From Flavobacterium luteolum (GTDB lineage: Bacteria; Bacteroidota; Bacteroidia; Flavobacteriales; Flavobacteriaceae): a DNA stretch of 64,000 nt. The DNA lies in contig NZ_CP114286.1 of NCBI RefSeq assembly GCF_027111275.1, positions 3,038,001-3,102,000 on the forward strand, given 5' to 3'. Positions 46,199-53,083 of the stretch are shown here, piece by piece; positions within the stretch are counted from its first letter, which is position 1; every line of letters starts with the position of its first letter. Made by a program: the position numbers and the translations under genes. Below the pieces are notes generated by a model. The model saw nothing but the letters and a program-made list of their open reading frames with translations, was not told where the DNA came from and searched no databases.

Positions 46199-46675
46199 AT
46201 GAAAATTTCTTCTATTCTAATAAGTTTAATCTTTCTTAGTTGTGTTAAAGATAAAAAACAAAACTCTTTTTATGACAAAGTAGAATATTATCATAGTGAT
46301 CATTATAATATTCCTGGTCCACCAGATGGAACTAAAAAATTTGATATTTATTATTCTGATTTTGTGGAAAAAAAAGCTAAAACTACTTATGAAAACCTAT
46401 CGCATTTTGGATTTGTAAAAATTGAAATTAGCAATAACTTCTCAGAAAAGATAGATGATTTTTTTACAAATCAAAATCCGGGAAAATATTATCCAGATTA
46501 TAAATGTTTAAATTGTTACCAAGATATTTTAATCTTTTATAAAAAAAATAAAATGATTGGTGTTGCAAAGTTTGATTTTAGGTGTAATAAATATTGTTAC
46601 TCTAATTTTAATTCTGATAAAATAATTTATCTAAAGAAGGATTGTTTAAAATATAGAAATTTATTTAAAGAATAA
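46199..46675 (+). CDS. Small lipoprotein, candidate immunity for cassette A
   Basis: A 158-residue protein with a short lipoprotein signal (MKISSILISLIFLSC, Cys15). A soluble domain follows with paired cysteines (YKCLNCYQD, FRCNKYCYS). It starts 12 nt after the cassette A stop, the spacing expected of a toxin-immunity pair. No family recognised. A periplasmic anchored position would fit neutralising an incoming toxin. Confidence 0.6.
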   Translation: MKISSILISLIFLSCVKDKKQNSFYDKVEYYHSDHYNIPGPPDGTKKFDIYYSDFVEKKAKTTYENLSHFGFVKIEISNNFSEKIDDFFTNQNPGKYYPDYKCLNCYQDILIFYKKNKMIGVAKFDFRCNKYCYSNFNSDKIIYLKKDCLKYRNLFKE

Positions 46676-46714
46676 ATTTAGAAAAAAAACGATCACGCGG
46701 ATATATCCGCCTTT

Positions 46715-46832
46715 CCCTCGCTCCCGCACGAATCCTTTCGTGAGGCCCAAAGATAATCGATAAAGAATAGCAAAAATATAACCTCGCAAGTTGCGAGGTT
46801 TTTTGTGTTTTATAGTTAGACTTATTATTTTT
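46715..46832 (+). repeat. Cassette leader type A, copy 1
   Basis: CCCTCGCTCCCGCACGAATC, then GATAATCGATAAAGAAT, then a perfect hairpin at 46780-46800 (AACCTCGCAA and its complement around G) with a T-run, then TAGTTAGACTTATTATT. Copies occur at 48251-48398 (partial) and 50158-50272. Each is followed directly by RHS tip sequence. Confidence 0.8.
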
Positions 46833-46834
46833 CT

Positions 46835-47806
46835 GATCATTTAGGAAGTACTTCGTATATTACAACCAAAAACGGAAGCATTAGCCAGCATGTGGAGTAT
46901 ATTGCTTTTGGGGAGGTTTTGTTTGAGGAGCATAGTTCCTCATTTAGTTCTCCTTATTTATTTAATGGGAAAGAATTGGATAGGGAGACTAATCTTTCTT
47001 ACTATGGGGCTAGATATTTGGATATGAAGACTTCTCTTTGGTTAACTACAGATCCAAAAATGGAAAAATATCCGCATGAAAGCTCATATATATATTGTGG
47101 TAATAATCCTATTGCTTTTGTAGATCCTGATGGAATGGATAGAATTTATAGTGCCTCAGGCAGATTGATTAGAGATACAGGTGTAGGCACTAAAATTATG
47201 ATACAAACAAAACACGGCTTAAGGTATTTATCAGGACTTGACTATACTAAAAAAGGCACTAGATATGCGGTATCTAGAATAATAGCTAAAGAAGCTTCTT
47301 TAAGATGTTACGGAGGGTATTATGGAGTTAGAAATATGGATGAGGAAAATACAGGTGCATATACTAACAGGGCAAATACCATTTGGACAAATACTAAGCA
47401 ATTAAGGAAAGGAACATATGATGATTACAGAGATTTAGGAAGTATGCTTGATCATGAAGGTAATCCTGATTTTGGGCACAAGGGAGAAACAAACCGTAAT
47501 AATTACACCTTTGTGAGACATGCAAATGTATATTTAGGGCAGTCACAAACAGACGATTTTAATAGCACAAGCGATGATAATAAATATACAGTAGCTACAG
47601 GTTTTGCAAACAGAATGTATAATGCCTATTTGAAAGAAGAGATAAGTTTTGAGGATTTTAAAACTCAAGTAGGTAAATTTAATAAACTTAATGCTAAAAA
47701 TGGAGTTCAGCTTTTATCAAAATTTGATGGGAATGGTATCAGCGTTCAATTACCGGATGGGTCTCATCCTATTCATTTGAAGACTTTAACTTTCCCAGAA
47801 GAATAA
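46835..47806 (+). CDS. Displaced RHS tip cassette B
   Basis: RHS homology begins abruptly inside the core at GATCATTTAGGAAG. An in-frame GTG at 46892 would give 304 residues. The core runs to FVDPDGMD, followed by a unique ~220-residue domain. That domain holds a cluster LDHEG (H188, E189), GHKGE (H196, E199) and RHANVY (H210), then a Phe/Tyr-rich helix (TGFANRMYNAYL), numbered from 46892. The HE and later H residues could form a divergent metallopeptidase-like site, but the spacing is not HExxH, so this is tentative. It has no start of its own in the homologous part and is probably silent unless recombined. Confidence 0.65.
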   Translation, partial: DHLGSTSYITTKNGSISQHVEYIAFGEVLFEEHSSSFSSPYLFNGKELDRETNLSYYGARYLDMKTSLWLTTDPKMEKYPHESSYIYCGNNPIAFVDPDGMDRIYSASGRLIRDTGVGTKIMIQTKHGLRYLSGLDYTKKGTRYAVSRIIAKEASLRCYGGYYGVRNMDEENTGAYTNRANTIWTNTKQLRKGTYDDYRDLGSMLDHEGNPDFGHKGETNRNNYTFVRHANVYLGQSQTDDFNSTSDDNKYTVATGFANRMYNAYLKEEISFEDFKTQVGKFNKLNAKNGVQLLSKFDGNGISVQLPDGSHPIHLKTLTFPEE

Positions 47807-47824
47807 ATATAAATATACAGAAAT

Positions 47825-48250
47825 ATGAAAAAGGTAATTATTTTAAGCCTACTTATCTCGATTGGTTGTACAAATAAGCAAAAAGAATTAGAATATTTAA
47901 TCTGTAAAGATTCTATTCAATATTGGAATTATGAGTGGCCTCGATATAGGGCTCAATATTATGGATTTACGTTTAGTTTTGATAAAAATGGAAATTCAAA
48001 AAAATATTCTTTTGGTAAAACAAAAAATAAAAGATGGGAATTTTGGGATATTCCTGATCCAAGCATTAATAGATGGAGTATATCAAAAGATTCCATACTA
48101 AGTGTTATGGGAGACAAGCAGAAAATAACTAGATATACTGAGGATACTATCCATGCTATTAATTTAACAGACAAGACTAAAGTTTACTATGTTAGAGTAA
48201 AGGGAAATCTAAATATTGATAAAGAGCTTACAACAAAAATAGATTTATAA
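47825..48250 (+). CDS. Small lipoprotein, candidate immunity for cassette B
   Basis: A 141-residue protein with lipoprotein signal MKKVIILSLLISIGC (Cys15). An aromatic-rich domain follows (WNYEWPRYRAQYYGFTFSF, KRWEFWDIPDPSINRWS). It lies 18 nt downstream of cassette B. No family recognised; context suggests immunity. Confidence 0.6.
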   Translation: MKKVIILSLLISIGCTNKQKELEYLICKDSIQYWNYEWPRYRAQYYGFTFSFDKNGNSKKYSFGKTKNKRWEFWDIPDPSINRWSISKDSILSVMGDKQKITRYTEDTIHAINLTDKTKVYYVRVKGNLNIDKELTTKIDL

Positions 48251-48398
48251 TAGCTTTTTTGAAGTGTTTCAAATTTAGTGATGTTTGCGCCCACTCCCAC
48301 AAGAATCTGAAAAGATAATCTAATAAATAATAGCCAAAAAGATAACCTCGCAAGTTGCGAGGTTTTTTTGTGTTTTATATAGAGGCTTATTATTTTCC
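48251..48398 (+). repeat. Cassette leader type A, copy 2 (eroded)
   Basis: Keeps AAAGATAATCTAATAAATAA, the perfect hairpin at 48344-48364 (AACCTCGCAA stem) with T7, and the AGGCTTATTATTTT tail. The upstream part (CCCACTCCCACAAGAATC) has diverged from the other copies. Confidence 0.7.
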
Positions 48399-48663
48399 TC
48401 CAACGCAACAAGGTATTTACGCTACGCCAGAATTTACAGGAGATCCTTATCCTAGTGAAGTTTTAAAACCCGTAGAAGAAAACCAAGAACCGCCTGCAGG
48501 CTGGCCAAGAAATCCAGTTTTCAGGAATGCCAGAAAATGATATTTTCTATTTTCATCCTGATCATTTAGGAAGTACTTCGTATATTACAAACAAGAACGG
48601 AAGCATTAGCCAGGATGTGGAGTATATTGCTTTTGGGGAGGTTTTGTTTGAGGAGGTTTTTTG
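48399..48663 (+). pseudogene. Decayed RHS tip, cassette C
   Basis: PPTQQGIYATPEFTGDPYPS to WPRNPVF copies residues just before the RHS core of the full gene. An internal deletion then joins NPVF directly to GMPENDIFYFHPDHLG in a shifted frame. The core resumes (TSYITNKNGSISQDVEYIAF) and stops at FEEVF. Between 48661 and 48790, pieces such as TNGIYKGWTKYEKG and, in another frame, LSSTSGNAVPIR-stop look like the broken end of a toxin domain. The gene is dead. Confidence 0.75.
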
Positions 48664-48792
48664 AACAAACTATTGACAAATGGAATCTACAAAGGATGGA
48701 CTAAATATGAAAAAGGAGCAGTTATCGATAGATTTAAAGGACTTAAAATTGTCCTCTACATCAGGAAATGCTGTGCCAATAAGATAAAAAAC

Positions 48793-49512
48793 ATGAAAAA
48801 AATTATTTGGATTCTTGCTTTTTTCTCGTACATTAATTTGAATGCCCAGGAAAAAACTAATTATAAACTAAATGAAATTCAATCTTTTAATTCATTTCTT
48901 GAGATGAAAACAAAGGATAAATATACTGTTGGATTAAATAAAAAATTACAAAAGACAAAGAAAAATTTTTCTTTTATACCAATTAAAAAAGGAAAACAAT
49001 ATTGGATCTACTTGATGATAGACAAAAAGCAACTTTTTAGTATGAAAAGCGATGACCTCATACTAAGTAAAAGCGAAATATATATTTATGACGTAAATTC
49101 AAATCTCTTGATTAGTGTAAATTATGATGATGCAAATCGCACAAGATTTGAAAAAAGGATGAGTAAATATTATTGTGAATTTTATTTACCCTATAGTGAT
49201 ATTGACAGTGTCGATATGTTTAATACAGATCTTTATCCAGATTATTCTATTAAATATACCGGTTCACTAGCATTAATTGACGAACCAATAGATCATAGGC
49301 CTTTTTGCATTTACAATTATAAAATGGATAGTTTTTATTATTTTGAGAATAATACAGATAAACTTTATTTCGAACTGGAAGAAATTAATATCAACGATTT
49401 ATATGAAAAAGTTGCTTTGCTAAAATTTAATAGTAATAATAATATTAATAGATTTAATGTTAGATTTAGAAATCGCTTATTATTAAATGTAAGTAAAAAT
49501 GTCTCAGATTGA
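48793..49512 (+). CDS. Exported hypothetical protein of cassette C
   Basis: A 239-residue protein with a signal peptide (MKKIIWILAFFSYINLNAQ) at the ATG 48793; the longer frame from 48661 reads through RHS debris. It is Lys/Tyr/Asp-rich with alternating strands (KQYWIYLMIDKKQLF, KYYCEFYLPYSDIDSVD). It occupies the immunity position behind the decayed tip C and may survive as an orphan immunity gene. No family recognised. Confidence 0.55.
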   Translation: MKKIIWILAFFSYINLNAQEKTNYKLNEIQSFNSFLEMKTKDKYTVGLNKKLQKTKKNFSFIPIKKGKQYWIYLMIDKKQLFSMKSDDLILSKSEIYIYDVNSNLLISVNYDDANRTRFEKRMSKYYCEFYLPYSDIDSVDMFNTDLYPDYSIKYTGSLALIDEPIDHRPFCIYNYKMDSFYYFENNTDKLYFELEEININDLYEKVALLKFNSNNNINRFNVRFRNRLLLNVSKNVSD

Positions 49513-49596
49513 TGATAATTCGAAGAGGATTTATAAATATTTCAAAACTTTGAAGTGAATACGTTTCAGATTAGGTTTTTTATAAAAATAAGCAAA

Positions 49597-50109
49597 ATGA
49601 AAAAAATATTGTTTGTTTACTTCATAGTGTTTTCTGCTCATTCACAGACTTCACTTCATAATTTACTAAAATCACTAGATGGAGTTGCAGAGATTAATAT
49701 ATCAAAAACTAATAGAATCAAATTTTTTTTAGGAAAAGATGAGTTAAGTGAATTTAACTCAAATAAAGTAATTGAAATTTATAAAGAGTCAGATGCTAAA
49801 CCAGAAGTTTGCATGGTACCTATTAGCATATCCAGCAGATTTAATGTTTACGTTGAAATACCATTGTTTCTTTTTATGGAGAGGAAAAATCTCGTTACTA
49901 GCAATACATATGGTTCTTATATAATATTTGATAAACAGACAAATGCATTATATCGAATAGAATCTGATATGGCTTGCGGTTCTGTATATAAGAAAAACAG
50001 AAAAATTCTAGTTACAAATAGTTATTTTGGAGCATTGATGGAAAATGTTTTTATCTTAGATAATAGTCTAAAAAATATTAAGATAGCTAATGGAAATATT
50101 GTGAATTAA
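49597..50109 (+). CDS. Exported hypothetical protein of cassette C, second
   Basis: A 170-residue protein with a signal peptide (MKKILFVYFIVFSAHSQT); the ATG 49597 is preferred to 49555. Mixed alpha/beta, with MVPISISSRFNVYVEIPLFL and a late ESDMACGSVYKKNRK. It lies 84 nt after the previous gene and before a leader type A. Unknown function. Confidence 0.55.
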   Translation: MKKILFVYFIVFSAHSQTSLHNLLKSLDGVAEINISKTNRIKFFLGKDELSEFNSNKVIEIYKESDAKPEVCMVPISISSRFNVYVEIPLFLFMERKNLVTSNTYGSYIIFDKQTNALYRIESDMACGSVYKKNRKILVTNSYFGALMENVFILDNSLKNIKIANGNIVN

Positions 50110-50157
50110 TTTTTTTGTATTGATGATGAGTTTTTAAGGTTGGACTTGACTAATAAT

Positions 50158-50272
50158 CCCTCGCTCCACACGAATCCTTCCGTGAGGCGCAAAGATAATC
50201 GATAAAGAATTGCAAAAATAGAACCTCGCAAGTTGCGAGGTTTTTTGTGTTTTATAGTTAGACTTATTATTT
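50158..50272 (+). repeat. Cassette leader type A, copy 3
   Basis: CCCTCGCTCCACACGAATCC, GATAATCGATAAAGAATTGC, a hairpin at 50222-50242, and a TAGTTAGACTTATTATTTTT tail. Nearly identical to 46715-46832 and placed identically before an RHS tip. Confidence 0.8.
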
Positions 50273-50273
50273 T

Positions 50274-51260
50274 TCTGATCATTTGGGAAGTGCTTCGTAT
50301 ATTACAACCAAAAGCGGAAGCATTAGCCAGCATGTGGAGTATATTGCTTTTGGAGAGGTTTTGTTTGAAGAGCATTCGTCTAGTTTTTCGAGTCCATATT
50401 TGTTTAATGGTAAGGAGTTAGATAGGGAGACCAATCTTTCTTATTATGGGGCTAGGTATTATGACGCGAAGACTAATTTGTGGTTGAGTGTTGATAAGAT
50501 GGCGGAGAAAATGCCTAATTTTGGAACTTTTGTTTTTAGCTTTAATAATCCTATAAAGTTTGTAGATCCAGATGGTAATACGCCATATCCTATAACAATA
50601 AGATCATTTGCTCCATTTAAACATTTTGGAGGTGGATTTCATGGTGACGATAGAAGTTTTTCTACTAATCTAAATGCTTCGGCAAGAGTACATCAGAAAA
50701 TTAATTTTGATACAGATAAAGAAAATATTAGTCTTCGAACATGGAGTTCTAATACTTATCATACTGCCGCACCTTCAATAAAAGCTACCGCAAGTCCATC
50801 TGGTACTTTTACTTCGGGTTTTGGTGTTTACAAAGAAGGTTCTGATAAAAATTTCACATTTAGTACTTCTTATTCAGGAGCTAATCCATTAACTCCTGGT
50901 GCACCAAATATAGATGTATCTGCAAGTTTTTATATTAATGAAAATAAAGAAAAAGGATTTTTATCAATAAGAGGAAATTTAAAGGGAGATAATTTTCCTA
51001 GTACTGAGGCATTTATTACTGATCCAAGCGGGCAAAGTGTCTTTATTGGAGTAGGGTATTATGAAGGAAGTCCATTTTCAAGTCTATGGGGTAAAAATGA
51101 AAGACCAATTTCTGAGTTTAGTTTTAATATTATGATAGATAAAAAAGGTAATTTTACTGGTGTGCAATCTACTGATGGTAGCAACAAGGTGTATAGTTTA
51201 AAGGAATGGAACGCCCTTTTTGAAAAGGCAGACCCACATAAAAATGAAAAGAATGAATAA
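50274..51260 (+). CDS. Displaced RHS tip cassette D with beta-rich C-terminal domain
   Basis: RHS homology begins at GATCATTTGGGAAG (50277), as in cassette B; the earliest usable in-frame TTG at 50283 gives 325 residues. The core ends FVDPDGNTPY. Next is a ~230-residue domain opening ITIRSFAPFKHFGGGFHGDD. It has repeated Ser/Thr-rich strands and a closing IDKKGNFTGVQSTDGSNKVY. This C-terminal type recurs in Bacteroidota RHS proteins, as I remember it, without known activity. The first Asp-Pro of the usual core end is DK here, unlike the full gene. Confidence 0.7.
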   Translation, partial: SDHLGSASYITTKSGSISQHVEYIAFGEVLFEEHSSSFSSPYLFNGKELDRETNLSYYGARYYDAKTNLWLSVDKMAEKMPNFGTFVFSFNNPIKFVDPDGNTPYPITIRSFAPFKHFGGGFHGDDRSFSTNLNASARVHQKINFDTDKENISLRTWSSNTYHTAAPSIKATASPSGTFTSGFGVYKEGSDKNFTFSTSYSGANPLTPGAPNIDVSASFYINENKEKGFLSIRGNLKGDNFPSTEAFITDPSGQSVFIGVGYYEGSPFSSLWGKNERPISEFSFNIMIDKKGNFTGVQSTDGSNKVYSLKEWNALFEKADPHKNEKNE

Positions 51261-51261
51261 A

Positions 51262-51537
51262 ATGAAAAAATTAGTAATTTGTTGTCTAATAAGTTTTTTA
51301 GTTATTTTTCTATTATCTTATTTATCTGGATTTAACGATGATATTTTTAGAGAAAAATATTATGAAGGAATATGGTATAAAGATTTAATAAATTACTTTA
51401 TATATTACGTAATGTGGGTTTTACCATATTGGTGGCTTATATTACTGCTGGGTAGTATGATTTCAGGCATAGTCATGTTTTTATTTGTAATAGTTTGTAA
51501 CAGAATATTATATTATTTTAGATCCCGATCGCGCTGA
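51262..51537 (+). CDS. Small membrane protein, candidate immunity for cassette D
   Basis: About 91 residues with two hydrophobic helices (LVICCLISFLVIFLLSYL and WWLILLLGSMISGIVMFLFV). Starts at 51244, 51253 or 51262 are all possible; the first two overlap the end of cassette D and the last begins 1 nt after its stop. That coupling supports a toxin-immunity relation. Confidence 0.6.
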   Translation: MKKLVICCLISFLVIFLLSYLSGFNDDIFREKYYEGIWYKDLINYFIYYVMWVLPYWWLILLLGSMISGIVMFLFVIVCNRILYYFRSRSR

Positions 51538-51680
51538 TTTGGAACTCGATCGCGTAGATTTGCAATCTGTGCCCGAGAAGTAATTTCGTCAATAGTAGTT
51601 TGATAAGGAATTACTCTGCATTTTAATGTTTTTAGATGTTTTATTATTTTATTATGAAGCGCTAATGATATACATTTTTA
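51538..51680. other. Gene-free debris
   Basis: Starts with two similar units (GATCGCGCTGATTTGGAACTC and GATCGCGTAGATTTGCAATC), then unremarkable AT-rich sequence. No reading frame of interest. Confidence 0.5.
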
Positions 51681-51757
51681 AATTTATAACTCATTAAAAA
51701 AGAGCGAAAATTATCAAATTATAACTTAGAGATGAGCAGTAATGTTCATCTTTTTTG
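51681..51757 (+). repeat. Cassette leader type B, copy 2
   Basis: AATTTATAACTCATTAAAAA, then TTATAACTTAGAGATGAGCA; hairpin GATGAGCA-GTAA-TGTTCATC at 51731-51750 with T6. Same as 44999-45067 and again directly upstream of RHS tip sequence. Confidence 0.75.
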
Positions 51758-51762
51758 TTAGA

Positions 51763-51972
51763 AAATCTGGTGAAGGTTTTACAGGAACAGGAATGCCGGA
51801 AAATGATATTTTCTATTTTCACCCGGATCATTCGGGAAGTACTTCCTATATTGCAACCAAATATGGTTTTATTTCGCAGCCCCGCTCTCCGAAGAGTTCT
51901 AATGAAATGCTGTGCGAATGTCTCCTGACTTCGCACTGGCAATCTGAATCAAAAATTACTTATGTCTATTAA
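51763..51972 (+). pseudogene. Truncated RHS tip, cassette E
   Basis: KSGEGFTGTGMPENDIFYFH and PDHSGSTSYIATKYGFIS copy the full gene, after which homology ends at about 51878. An unrelated fragment (QPRSPKSSNEMLCECLLTSH) and a stop follow. The core is lost, so this is the terminal, most eroded member of the array. Confidence 0.75.
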
Positions 51973-51986
51973 AGATCGTATTTAAA

Positions 51987-52023
51987 CAAAAAAAAGCTCC
52001 AGATTTCTCTGAAGCTTTTTGTC
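51987..52023 (-). terminator. Terminator behind the tRNA-fMet fragment
   Basis: On the minus strand AGCTTCAGA pairs with TCTGGAGCT around GAAA, followed by T8. Same sequence as the tRNA-Glu terminator at 26296. Confidence 0.85.
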
Positions 52024-52027
52024 TGTG

Positions 52028-52084
52028 TAGCGGGAACAGGACTCGAACCTGTGTCCGCCGCGGCGGATATGAGCCCGACGAGCT
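52028..52084 (-). pseudogene. Truncated tRNA-fMet copy
   Basis: On the minus strand AGCTCGTCGGGCTCAT and ACAGGTTCGAGTCCTGTTCC are identical to the intact tRNA-fMet at 52395-52467. The first 20 nt (acceptor and most of the D arm) are missing. The 3' half of the anticodon stem and the variable loop are replaced by the 14-nt palindrome TCCGCCGCGGCGGA. It cannot fold. Its truncated end forms part of the stop codon of the GIY-YIG gene. Confidence 0.85.
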
Positions 52085-52337
52085 AAATCTTAGAAATAAG
52101 ATTTTTTATGAATTCTCTTCCTGTTCCGGTTTTTAAATATTTTTCTCTTTTCATTGCTTCGGTTTTAGAATTAAAAAAATCAACATGAATAACTATCCAC
52201 GGTCTGAATTTTAGAGTATAACCTTTTGTTCCAAGAAGATTATGTGATTTGAATCTATCAATTAAGTCAGAAGTGAAACCAGTATAAGTTTTCTTATATT
52301 TTTCAGAATAAAGAATGTAAACAACAAATTCATCCAT
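52083..52337 (-). CDS. GIY-YIG domain endonuclease (UPF0213/URI type)
   Basis: An 84-residue single-domain protein. VYILYSEKYKKTYTGFT carries the two Tyr-based motif halves, followed by DLIDRFKSHN with the conserved Arg, and a C-terminal EAMKREKYLKTGTGREFIKN segment. It is standard for the small URI-like group found in many copies in Bacteroidota. Its stop codon TAG uses the C of the adjoining tRNA fragment (junction at 52084/52085), so gene and tRNA debris were joined by a recombination event. It lies downstream of the intact tRNA-fMet in the same orientation. Confidence 0.88.
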   Translation of the reverse strand: MDEFVVYILYSEKYKKTYTGFTSDLIDRFKSHNLLGTKGYTLKFRPWIVIHVDFFNSKTEAMKREKYLKTGTGREFIKNLISKI

Positions 52338-52357
52338 ATTACAAACTGATATAAATA

Positions 52358-52389
52358 AAAAAACACCACTTGTAGCAAGTGGTGTTTTT
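52358..52389 (-). terminator. Terminator of tRNA-fMet
   Basis: AAACACCACTTG pairs perfectly with CAAGTGGTGTTT around TAG; a T-run follows on the minus strand. Confidence 0.9.
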
Positions 52390-52394
52390 CTTAG

Positions 52395-52467
52395 TAGCGG
52401 GAACAGGACTCGAACCTGTGACCTTCGGGTTATGAGCCCGACGAGCTGCCTACTGCTCTATCCCGCG
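52395..52467 (-). tRNA. Initiator tRNA-fMet (CAU)
   Basis: A 73-nt cloverleaf. The acceptor CGCGGGA/TCCCGCT has an unpaired C1-T72. The anticodon stem TCGGG/CCCGA has the three consecutive G-C pairs of initiators, and the loop CTCATAA gives anticodon CAT. The T arm is ACAGG-TTCGAGT-CCTGT. The C1 mismatch and the GGG/CCC stem identify the initiator rather than elongator Met. CCA is not encoded. Confidence 0.97.
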
Positions 52468-52479
52468 ATGTTTCGGGTG

Positions 52480-52510
52480 CAAAGATACACACTAAATACG
52501 GTTATGCAAA
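52480..52510 (-). promoter_or_regulatory. Promoter of tRNA-fMet
   Basis: On the minus strand TTTG (52510-52507), exactly 19 nt, then TATCTTTG (52487-52480). This is a perfect match to the Bacteroidota primary promoter consensus and the best promoter in the window. Confidence 0.8.
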
Positions 52511-52558
52511 TAATTTTAGTACTTTATTTTTTATAATTTTTATAAAAGACGACTTTTC

Positions 52559-53083
52559 TTAGATTTTATAATCCAATAATTCTTGGTAAACGTTTCCTTT
52601 TAAGCCTAATAGCGCGCCAAATGCAGGTTCGGTTTTTATACCGTTTTCTTTTAGTTTTATGATGGCTAATCTAAAGTTTTCGTCTCTAGAGCAAAGAATC
52701 TGGTCTTCAATAAGCATATGTCTGTAGCCATTTTGAAGTTCGGTCGGAGTATTTTGTCCAAAGATTTCTATTTCGAAGGCCTCAATAAAGAAGTTTGCAA
52801 CAACCGATTCCTTATTGTCAATCACAATTTCTCGAATCGAAAAACGGTTTTCTTTTTCGAATAGATTTTTAATTCTTTCAATAAAGGCAGATTTGTTTTG
52901 CCAATAACAGACAATATCCAAATCACTGTCTCCAATAGCAATATTTATAGGAATCGTGCCAACCAAAATAGGATCAAAATCAGCAAGGTTTTCCAAAACT
53001 TGATGTTTGGTTAAAACATGAAATGCAGCTTGCTGTTTTGGATTTCCAGTTTTTAAATAAGATATGTCTTTGAAATTAATCAT
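52559..53083 (-). CDS. DUF4269 protein (nucleotidyltransferase-like)
   Basis: A 174-residue soluble protein. VGTIPINIAIGDSDLDIVCYW carries a GxSDxD-like acidic pair typical of polymerase-beta nucleotidyltransferases, and the Bacteroidota/Firmicutes DUF4269 pattern continues (FEIEIFGQNTPTELQNGYRH). Activity is unproven. It overlaps the upstream glycosyltransferase gene by 8 nt, so the two are translated together. Confidence 0.85.
   Translation of the reverse strand: MINFKDISYLKTGNPKQQAAFHVLTKHQVLENLADFDPILVGTIPINIAIGDSDLDIVCYWQNKSAFIERIKNLFEKENRFSIREIVIDNKESVVANFFIEAFEIEIFGQNTPTELQNGYRHMLIEDQILCSRDENFRLAIIKLKENGIKTEPAFGALLGLKGNVYQELLDYKI

Noticed and set aside
44999..51757. CRISPR-like array formed by the repeated leaders
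   Set aside because: The repeats are kilobases apart, separate genes rather than short spacers, and no cas gene is present.
30351..52000. A classical transposon or prophage carrying the RHS island
   Set aside because: No transposase, integrase, terminase or IS-type end was found in the interval. Only the small GIY-YIG gene and tRNA fragment at one edge hint at mobility.
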